A DNA stretch of 64,000 nucleotides from assembly GCF_900312995.1 (NCBI RefSeq), contig NZ_ONZI01000005.1:49994-113993 (forward strand), in the 5' to 3' direction. This document shows positions 58,320 through 64,000 of the stretch, piece by piece; the first letter of the stretch is position 1, and each line of letters begins with the position of its first letter. The notes under the pieces were generated by a model. The model was not told the origin of the DNA. It saw only the letters and a list, made by a program, of their open reading frames with translations, and did not search any database. Position numbers and translations under genes: made by a program. The DNA comes from Kushneria phyllosphaerae. GTDB lineage: Bacteria; Pseudomonadota; Gammaproteobacteria; Pseudomonadales; Halomonadaceae.

Positions 58320-59147
58320 TTACTGATCCCGCAGCTCACGTGCCAGTGATTCGGCACGCTCGAAACAGGCCAGTGTGGCATCATCCACCATTTTCTCGAA
58401 GCCGGCCTGCTCAAAACTGGCAATGGCGCGCTCCGTAGTACCTTTCGGCGACATGACCTGTTGCTTGAGCGTTTTCGGGTCATGTTCGCTTTCTTTTGCC
58501 ATGTGGGCTGCGCCCAGTGCCGTCTGAACGGCCAGTCGCCGCGCGATGTCGCGTGAAAGCCCTCGTGCTACGCCGGCATTTTCCATGGCTTCCAGCATAT
58601 AGAAGAAGTAGGCAGGGGCGCTGCCGGCAATGGCCGTGACGGCGCTGAGCAGGCTTTCTTCTTCTACCCATTCGATAATGCCAACGGCCGACAGCAGATC
58701 GCCTGCCAGAGCGCGGTGGGCCTCGCTGAGCCCGGGGGGCGCATACAGGCCGGTGGCGCCCTGGCCCACCAGTGCTGGTGTATTGGGCATGCAGCGAATG
58801 ATGGGCAGGCTGTCATCGCCCAGCCACTGGCCGAGGGTGTCGATGGTCAGCCCTGCGGCGATGGAGATGACCAATGGGCGGCTGATCTGCAGTGCGTCCT
58901 GAAGCGGCTCGCAGACCTCGCGCATGATCTGTGGCTTGACGGCCAGGATAACGACATCGGCTTCACTGACCGCAGCGGCATTGTCGGTAGTGGTCTGAAT
59001 GCCGTAGCGTGCCCGATGCTGCTCGAGCATGGCCTCATCGGGGGACGTGGCCGTAATGGCCTCGGCCGGGTAACCATTGTCGATCAGGCCACCGAAGATG
59101 GCGCTGGCCATGTTGCCAGCGCCGATGAAGGTCAATTGACTTGCCAT
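58320..59147 (-). CDS. proC: Pyrroline-5-carboxylate reductase
   Basis: This 275-residue enzyme makes proline, also a compatible solute, from pyrroline-5-carboxylate with NAD(P)H. It has the Rossmann motif FIGAGNMASAIFGGL, VILAVKPQIM, SIAAGLTIDTLGQWLG, RCMPNTPALVGQGATGLY, and the C-terminal dimer helices with GSAPAYFFYMLEAMENAGVARGLSRDIA. It lies 26 bases after yggS and 45 bases before yggT. Confidence 0.96.
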   Translation of the reverse strand: MASQLTFIGAGNMASAIFGGLIDNGYPAEAITATSPDEAMLEQHRARYGIQTTTDNAAAVSEADVVILAVKPQIMREVCEPLQDALQISRPLVISIAAGLTIDTLGQWLGDDSLPIIRCMPNTPALVGQGATGLYAPPGLSEAHRALAGDLLSAVGIIEWVEEESLLSAVTAIAGSAPAYFFYMLEAMENAGVARGLSRDIARRLAVQTALGAAHMAKESEHDPKTLKQQVMSPKGTTERAIASFEQAGFEKMVDDATLACFERAESLARELRDQ

Positions 59148-59173
59148 GAAAGGTGTCCTTGTGGTCGGGAAGT

Positions 59174-59902
59174 TCAGTCGCGGCTGCCGAAAATGGCCGT
59201 TCCAAGTCTGACCAGCGTGGCGCCCTCGTCAATGGCCGCTTCCATGTCACCGCTCATGCCCATCGACAGGGTATCCAGTGGCGCCTCGGGATAACGCCTT
59301 GCCAGTGTCTCGAAAAGCTCACGCAGGGCTGCGTGTGGACGTCGCTGTTGCGCCGGATCATCGCTGGCCGCCGGAATGGCCATCAGGCCGCGCAATCTCA
59401 GCCCCGGCAGGGCCATGACCTGCTCGGCCAGTGCCGGCAACGCCTCGGGCATCACGCCCGACTTCGAGCTTTCCCGGCTGATATTGACCTGCAGACAGAC
59501 ATTGAGCGCGTCCATGGAGGCCGGGCGAGCCTCACTCAGGCGTCGCGCGATCTTTTCACGGTCTACCGTGTGGACCCAGCTGAAGTGTTCGGCCACATCA
59601 CGCGTCTTGTTGGACTGAAGTGCGCCGATATAGTGCCACTCGATCGCTTCAAGGTCTGCCAGCGCCTGCTGTTTTTCCAGTGCCTCCTGCAGATAGTTTT
59701 CCCCGAAAAGCCGCTGGCCGACATCAAATGCTGCGCGCAGCATGTCCGCCGGTTTGGTCTTGCTGACCGCCAGTACCGCCGCACTGTCGGCCGGTCGCCC
59801 GGCGCTGACAAGGGCCTGCTCAAGTCGGTGGCGTATGGCGACGATATTGTCCTTTACGGCGTGGCTCTGATCTGGGGTCGCGCGTGACTGCTGATCGCTC
59901 AT
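59174..59902 (-). CDS. yggS: Pyridoxal phosphate homeostasis protein (YggS/PROSC)
   Basis: This 242-residue PLP-binding protein of the alanine-racemase N-terminal fold has the Schiff-base Lys in VLAVSKTKPADMLR, FGENYLQEALEKQ, WHYIGALQSNKTRDVAEHFSWVHTVDR, VNISRESSKSG, and LSMGMSGDMEAAI with LVRLGTAIFGSRD. It has no known catalysis and buffers PLP. It is divergent from pilT with only a 38-base gap. The yggS/pilT junction is conserved in Pseudomonas. Confidence 0.95.
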   Translation of the reverse strand: MSDQQSRATPDQSHAVKDNIVAIRHRLEQALVSAGRPADSAAVLAVSKTKPADMLRAAFDVGQRLFGENYLQEALEKQQALADLEAIEWHYIGALQSNKTRDVAEHFSWVHTVDREKIARRLSEARPASMDALNVCLQVNISRESSKSGVMPEALPALAEQVMALPGLRLRGLMAIPAASDDPAQQRRPHAALRELFETLARRYPEAPLDTLSMGMSGDMEAAIDEGATLVRLGTAIFGSRD

Positions 59903-59940
59903 TAGTGATCACTCTTTGTGACGTCCGGAACTGCGAACGC

Positions 59941-60948
59941 ATGGATATTACCGAACTGCTGGCTTTTACAGCAAAACAGGGTGCCTCGGACCTTCACCTG
60001 TCGGCAGGTTTGCCGGCCATGATGCGTGTCGATGGCGAAATTCGTCGCCTTAACGTGCCGGCGCTTGAACATGAAGACGTCGAGCGCCTGCTGATGGCGG
60101 TCATGAGTGAGGCCCAGCAGCAGAATTTCAAAGAAGCGCTGGAGCTCGATTTTTCCGTCGAGGTGCCGGGCGTTTCGCGTTTTCGCGTCAATGCCTTTCA
60201 TCAGGACAGGGGCGTCGCCGGGGTTTTTCGTACCATTCCTTCGCATGTGCCCAGTCTGGAGTCGCTCGGACTTGGAGAGGTCTTTCGACGGCTGGCGTCA
60301 TGCCCGCATGGACTGGTGCTGGTGACAGGGCCTACCGGTTCGGGCAAGTCCACTACGCTGGCGGCCATGGTGGATCATATCAACGGCGCCCGTGCCCAGC
60401 ATGTGCTGACCATTGAGGATCCCATCGAATTTGTGCACCACTCCCGGCGGGCGCTGATCAACCAGCGCGAGGTGCAACGCGATACACATGATGTTGCCAG
60501 TGCCCTGCGCTCGGCGCTGCGTGAAGATCCTGACGTCATTCTGGTAGGAGAGATGCGCGATCTGGAAACCATTCGGCTGGCGTTGACCGCTGCCGAGACC
60601 GGCCACCTGGTGCTGGCCACGCTGCATACCACCTCTGCGGCCCGAACGGTGGATCGCATCGTGGATGTCTTCCCCGGGGATGAAAAGGCAATGGTGCGCG
60701 CCATGTTGTCCGAGTCCCTTCAGGGTGTGATTTCACAGCAACTGATGCGCCGTATCGGTGGGGGCAGGATTGCCGCCCACGAGATTCTGATTGCCACGCC
60801 CGCCATCCGAAATCTGATCCGCGAGGACAAGGTGGCCCAGATCTACTCTGCGCTGCAGACCGGCGGCGGGCTGGGCATGCAGACCATGGAGGCCGCCGTG
60901 TCGAAGCTGGCGGCTGAAGGTCTGATCGTGCGCGAAGAGAAAGGCTGA
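59941..60948 (+). CDS. pilT: Type IV pilus retraction ATPase PilT
   Basis: This 335-residue hexameric ATPase retracts type IV pili for twitching and DNA uptake. It has MDITELLAFTAKQGASDLHLSAGLP, Walker A GPTGSGKST, the Asp box LTIEDPIEFVH, Walker B ILVGEMRDLETI, the His box GHLVLATLHTT, and the retraction signature AIRNLIRED. It is about ten residues shorter at the C-terminus than Pseudomonas PilT (344). ATG 59941 matches homologues. pilU, usually next, is absent: anmK is convergent downstream. Confidence 0.95.
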   Translation: MDITELLAFTAKQGASDLHLSAGLPAMMRVDGEIRRLNVPALEHEDVERLLMAVMSEAQQQNFKEALELDFSVEVPGVSRFRVNAFHQDRGVAGVFRTIPSHVPSLESLGLGEVFRRLASCPHGLVLVTGPTGSGKSTTLAAMVDHINGARAQHVLTIEDPIEFVHHSRRALINQREVQRDTHDVASALRSALREDPDVILVGEMRDLETIRLALTAAETGHLVLATLHTTSAARTVDRIVDVFPGDEKAMVRAMLSESLQGVISQQLMRRIGGGRIAAHEILIATPAIRNLIREDKVAQIYSALQTGGGLGMQTMEAAVSKLAAEGLIVREEKG

Positions 60949-61016
60949 TGCTCTGGGGTTGCTGATGGCCGGGGCATGCCAGGAGGGTGCTGAGCGCCCG
61001 GCTGCAGCAGGAAAGC

Positions 61017-62132
61017 TCAGCGCTCGTAAACCCCACCCAGAATGCGGGGTCCTGCGGCACCGGTGACCGAGGGCAGGTTGCCTGCAAGTTTTTCCAGCCG
61101 CCGCCAGGCAAGCCAGGCAAAGGCGCCGGCTTCCAGCCAGTCGGGTGACCAGTCCAGCGCCTGGCAGGACCCGGTTTTGATCGGTGACAGTCTTGCGCTC
61201 AGGGCGTCCATCAAGGCGACATTATGTGCACCGCCGCCACAGGGGATGACGCAGGCCGCGGTCTGTGCCTCGGCAGGCAGATGGCGCTCCAGTTCACGAG
61301 CAATGCTTTCAACGGTCAGGGTCAGCAGGGTGGCCTGAATATCTGCCGCAGATTCCTCTTCCAGGTGTGTCTCAAGCCACTGCAGGTGAAAATGCTCTCG
61401 GCCCGTACTCTTGGGCGGTGGGCTGTCAAAAAAGGGGTCACTTAACAGTCTTGCCAGCAAGGGGGCCTGGCACTGCCCCTGAGCTGCCCAGGCGCCATCG
61501 CGATCGAACCGGCCGTCATGATGACGGGCATACCAGCCATCCAGCAGGGCGTTGGCCGGGCCGGTGTCAAAGCCGATCACCGGTATGTCACTGCCCTCCG
61601 GCGGTAGCAGGGTGACGTTGGCAAACCCTCCCAGGTTCAGCAGGACGCGCCACTGATGAGGGTCACGAAAAATCGCGTTGTGGAAAGCGGGGGCCAATGG
61701 TGCGCCCTGACCGCCGGCGGCGAGATCCCGCCTTCGAAAATCGGCCACGACACGACAGCCGGTCAGTTCGGCCAGTCGTGAAGGATTATCCAATTGCCAG
61801 GTATACGGGAAAGGCCCCGCCGGGCGGTGTTCAATGGTCTGCCCATGGCTGCCGATGGCAGCGATGTCCGAGACGGCATGACCGCTTTTCTCCAGAAGTG
61901 CCGCGACGGCCTGCGTCTGAAGTCTGCAGAACGCCTCTTCGGTTTCTGCCAGCGTTTCAAAGGCCGCTTCTCCGGCATGACACAGATGCCAGAGCTGGCG
62001 GCGCAAGGGCTCCGGCATGTCGATGCCCGTGGCTTCCAGTAAAAGAGGACGGTGATGGTGGTCACATTCCACCAGCGCTGCATCGATACCGTCCAGGCTG
62101 GTGCCGGACATCAGACCTATAAAAAGACTCAT
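61017..62132 (-). CDS. anmK: Anhydro-N-acetylmuramic acid kinase
   Basis: This 371-residue cell-wall recycling kinase converts anhMurNAc to MurNAc-6-P. It has FIGLMSGTSLDGIDAALV (the phosphate-binding loop), IGSHGQTIEHRP, NLGGFANVTLLP, FDTGPANALLDGW and CGGGAHNVALMDAL. It is convergent with pilT and divergent from tyrS, as in Pseudomonas. Confidence 0.95.
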   Translation of the reverse strand: MSLFIGLMSGTSLDGIDAALVECDHHHRPLLLEATGIDMPEPLRRQLWHLCHAGEAAFETLAETEEAFCRLQTQAVAALLEKSGHAVSDIAAIGSHGQTIEHRPAGPFPYTWQLDNPSRLAELTGCRVVADFRRRDLAAGGQGAPLAPAFHNAIFRDPHQWRVLLNLGGFANVTLLPPEGSDIPVIGFDTGPANALLDGWYARHHDGRFDRDGAWAAQGQCQAPLLARLLSDPFFDSPPPKSTGREHFHLQWLETHLEEESAADIQATLLTLTVESIARELERHLPAEAQTAACVIPCGGGAHNVALMDALSARLSPIKTGSCQALDWSPDWLEAGAFAWLAWRRLEKLAGNLPSVTGAAGPRILGGVYER

Positions 62133-62256
62133 CTGCTCACTCCTGGCGGGGCGGTCTCCGCGTTTGACGCCATGCTATCATGCCCCACATTTCTTGCTGT
62201 TCTCCCGTCTGTCGGGAGGAGCAGTCGCAACAACCTGAAAACAGGAGATGCAGGTC

Positions 62257-63462
62257 ATGGCCGATGTTGCCGATGCGCTGGCGCTGATCAAGCGCGGTGT
62301 CCACGAGATACTTGTAGAAGACGAGCTGGAAAAGAAGCTCTCTCTGGGGCGACCGCTGCGCATCAAGGCCGGCTTCGATCCCACCGCCCCCGATCTTCAC
62401 CTGGGACACACGGTGCTTTTGAACAAGCTGCGCCAGTTTCAGGATCTGGGGCATGAGGTGCTGTTTCTGATTGGTGACTTCACCGGGCGTATCGGAGACC
62501 CTACCGGCAAGAGCGTGACGCGAAAGCCACTGACACAGGAAGACGTCATGGCCAACGCGCGTACCTATCAGGAGCAGGTGTTCAAGGTGCTTCATCCCGA
62601 GCGTACGAAGGTGGTCTTCAACGCGCAGTGGATGAGTGCCATGTCGGCCGCCGATCTGATCGGTCTGGCCGCCCAGACCACCGTAGCCCGCATGCTGGAG
62701 CGTGATGATTTTGAAAAGCGCTATCGCGGCAACCAGCCCATAGCCATTCATGAGTTTCTCTACCCACTTATACAGGGGTATGACTCGGTCGCACTGGAAG
62801 CCGATATCGAGATCGGCGGCACCGATCAGAAGTTCAATCTATTAATGGGGCGTGAGCTTCAAAAGCATTATGGACAGACACCGCAGGTGGTCCTGACCAT
62901 GCCGCTGCTTGAAGGCCTGGATGGTGTGCAGAAGATGTCCAAGTCACTGGGCAACTATGTCGGCATCACGGATCGTCCCGGTGAGATGTTCAACAAGATT
63001 GTGTCCATGCCGGATTCGCTCATGTGGCGCTACTTCGAGCTGCTGTCGCTCAAGCCCATGGAAGAAGTCAGGGCGCTGATGAGTGACGTGGACAACGGCA
63101 CCAACCCGCGTGACGTCAAGATGGTACTGGCGCGTGAGCTGGTGGCCCGCTTTCACGGCGAAGAGGCCGCTGTCGGAGCACACCGCGCCAGTGGCAATCA
63201 GCTCAAGGAAGGCGAGCTGCCGGATGATCTGCCGGAAGTAGAGGTTATTGTGGAGGATATGGCGGAAGCGCCCATTGCTCTGATCCTTAATCGAGCCGGC
63301 CTTGCCAACAATAGTGCTCAGGCAAAGGACATGCTAAAAAACGCACGTGTCTGGATTGATGGCAACAAGGTAGAGGCAGGACACATGCTCGCAGTGGGTC
63401 ATGAATACGTGATCCAGGCCGGTAAAAAGCGTTATGCCAGGGTACGGGTGCACAAGGGATAA
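62257..63462 (+). CDS. tyrS: Tyrosyl-tRNA synthetase
   Basis: This 401-residue class I synthetase has [21 protein letters not shown] (HIGH), [36 protein letters not shown] and a C-terminal S4 RNA-binding domain ([20 protein letters not shown]...). The pattern is of the TyrZ-like subfamily found in Pseudomonas. ATG 62257 is preferred over ATG 62248 because AGGAG directly abuts the earlier codon and leaves no spacer. It is followed by the candidate Rsm RNA and the rrn leader. Confidence 0.96.
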   Translation: MADVADALALIKRGVHEILVEDELEKKLSLGRPLRIKAGFDPTAPDLHLGHTVLLNKLRQFQDLGHEVLFLIGDFTGRIGDPTGKSVTRKPLTQEDVMANARTYQEQVFKVLHPERTKVVFNAQWMSAMSAADLIGLAAQTTVARMLERDDFEKRYRGNQPIAIHEFLYPLIQGYDSVALEADIEIGGTDQKFNLLMGRELQKHYGQTPQVVLTMPLLEGLDGVQKMSKSLGNYVGITDRPGEMFNKIVSMPDSLMWRYFELLSLKPMEEVRALMSDVDNGTNPRDVKMVLARELVARFHGEEAAVGAHRASGNQLKEGELPDDLPEVEVIVEDMAEAPIALILNRAGLANNSAQAKDMLKNARVWIDGNKVEAGHMLAVGHEYVIQAGKKRYARVRVHKG

Positions 63463-63537
63463 CCTTATTCCTGGACAAGTCATACACCTGCAGCAGTTTT
63501 TGTACATAAAAGTTGGACATGACCGCTACAATTCGGT

Positions 63538-63701
63538 AAGTTGTGCAAACACCGAGGCAGCCGGCGCATGGAAGTGTTGCACCCAAGGAAGGGAAGCCCC
63601 GGTGTAAATTTTAAGGACATCACTATGGAAGGTGGTGTTTAAGGATCAGGAAGATCCATAGGGCCCGTCGCTGACACGATCAGCGGCGGGCCTTTTCTTT
63701 T
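63538..63701 (+). ncRNA. Candidate Csr/Rsm-type regulatory RNA
   Basis: The 140 bases after tyrS carry six GGA motifs: ATGGA 63568-63572, AAGGA 63585-63589, AAGGA 63613-63617, ATGGA 63625-63629, AAGGA 63641-63645 and AGGA 63648-63651. Hairpins place GGA in loops: ACATCAC-(TATGGAAG)-GTGGTGT at 63617-63638, GGATC-(AGGAA)-GATCC at 63643-63657, and CCC-(AAGGAA)-GGG at 63582-63593. A fourth stem GTGCAA(A)CAC/GTGTTGCAC (63543-63582) holds the first. A strong terminator ends it near 63701. A TACAAT -10 is at 63527-63532, with no clear -35 or GacA site. This is the design of RsmX/Y/Z and CsrB decoys that bind CsrA/RsmA. Start and expression are inferred. Confidence 0.72.
63662..63701 (+). terminator. 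Terminator of the candidate Rsm RNA
   Basis: The stem GGCCCGTCGCTG (63662-63673)/CAGCGGCGGGCC (63681-63692) with one mismatch and loop ACACGAT is followed by TTTTCTTTT. Confidence 0.9.
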
Positions 63702-63725
63702 GGCGACTTTCCCCCTTGATAGCAC

Positions 63726-63766
63726 CCTTCTCCTTATAGAGAGAGCATCTCTCTATAAGGAGAAGG
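63726..63766. repeat. Perfect 19-bp inverted repeat upstream of the rrn promoter
   Basis: Arms 63726-63744 and 63748-63766 are exact reverse complements around a GCA loop. The right arm contains AAGGAGAAGG followed directly by ATG at 63767. There is no T run on either strand, so it is not a standard terminator. Confidence 0.92.
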
Positions 63767-63852
63767 ATGCGGAGAGCCTGGCCTTTAAGGCAGCCGCCAA
63801 ACGGACCTATCCCCTGTCATGACAGAAAAATGAAAGTTTTTGGCGAAAGGGG

Positions 63853-63879
63853 TTGCGCGCTCGGGGTCTGATCTATAAA
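63853..63879 (+). promoter_or_regulatory. Probable rRNA operon promoter (P1 type)
   Basis: TTGCGC (63853-63858), a 15-base spacer and TATAAA (63874-63879) are followed by the discriminator GTACGC. An A/T-rich tract upstream (AAAAATGAAAGTTTTT) resembles an UP element. tyrS precedes an rrn operon in related bacteria. The 16S gene itself is not in the window. Confidence 0.55.
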
Positions 63880-64000
63880 GTACGCATCCGCTGCCACGGA
63901 GCACACGGCGACGAGGCAGCGGGGAAGGTAAGCAGGTGATTGTTTTGACTGAGGTTTTGGTCACCCAATCAGGATCACGGATCCAGCCGCTGACTTCCGA
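63880..64000 (+). other. Probable rRNA operon leader (partial)
   Basis: This sequence downstream of the TATAAA box has no gene and contains a dyad TGATTG...CAATCA (63938 to about 63971). The box A antitermination element and 16S 5' end are not recognised before the edge. Confidence 0.4.

Noticed and set aside
63501..63519. TGT-N13-ACA as a GacA upstream activating site for the Rsm-like RNA
   Set aside because: Spacing is one base off and the AAG/CTT half-site bases are missing.

Overview
The window is a chromosomal segment of a GC-rich gammaproteobacterium. Gene order and protein sequences resemble Pseudomonas and Halomonas most closely: ssrA-smpB-ratAB / bamE / fur / recN / grpE-dnaK-dnaJ; dapB-carAB-greA-yhbY-rlmE-ftsH-folP-glmM-tpiA-secG-tRNA-Leu-tRNA-fMet-rimP-nusA-infB-rbfA-truB-rpsO-pnp; dksA-gluQ-pcnB-folK-panB-panC; metX-metW; yggT-proC-yggS / pilT; anmK / tyrS / rrn. 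A halophilic member of Halomonadaceae (Halomonas or Kushneria type) is my best guess. It rests on overall resemblance, not on a search.

Layout. 1-4728 is the head-gene module of a P2-like prophage: partial major capsid gpN and scaffold/protease gpO on the minus strand, terminase gpP, portal gpQ and a HAD-like protein on the plus strand. It abuts the 3' end of ssrA (tmRNA), a common integration site. 5299-8156 holds trans-translation (ssrA, smpB), ratA/ratB, bamE and fur. 8242-14139 holds stress genes with readable control sites: recN with tandem LexA boxes, and grpE, dnaK and dnaJ with sigma-32-type promoters. 14265-15157 encodes Ohr and an RlpA-like lipoprotein. 15214-18150 is an iron-complex ABC importer behind a clear Fur box. 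18450-23767 is a soluble NAD-linked formate dehydrogenase operon (fdsGBA-D) with a divergent ModE/LysR-like regulator at 23913-25004. 25037-48056 carries a lipoprotein, lysine and carbamoyl-phosphate synthesis, and the long conserved transcription/translation block. 48210-57552 carries pantothenate, folate, polyadenylation, gluQ, dksA, sfsA, a thioesterase and metXW. 57693-63462 carries yggT, proC, yggS, pilT, anmK and tyrS. The right edge appears to be the promoter and leader of an rRNA operon whose 16S gene lies beyond the window.

The most interesting signals are in gaps without protein genes. (1) The 880-bp gap between gluQ and pcnB sits exactly where Pseudomonas has cbrA-cbrB-crcZ. It has no cbrAB, but its minus strand shows a sigma-54-like promoter, nine AAnAAnAA (Hfq/Crc 'CA') motifs and a Rho-independent terminator: a candidate CrcZ-type catabolite-repression sRNA. 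(2) Between tyrS and the rrn promoter lies a candidate Csr/Rsm sponge RNA of about 160 nt, with six GGA motifs, several in hairpin loops, and a strong terminator. (3) rlmE (23S rRNA U2552 methyltransferase) next to ftsH carries an in-frame TGA and substitutions at conserved and catalytic sites, so it looks like a decaying gene. (4) A perfect 19-bp inverted repeat precedes the rrn promoter.

Starts were chosen by Shine-Dalgarno spacing and family length. Several genes use GTG or TTG (dapB, rimP, folK, carA, ftsH, pnp, pcnB). No alignment, folding program or database was used: family names come from recognised motifs and remembered homologues.
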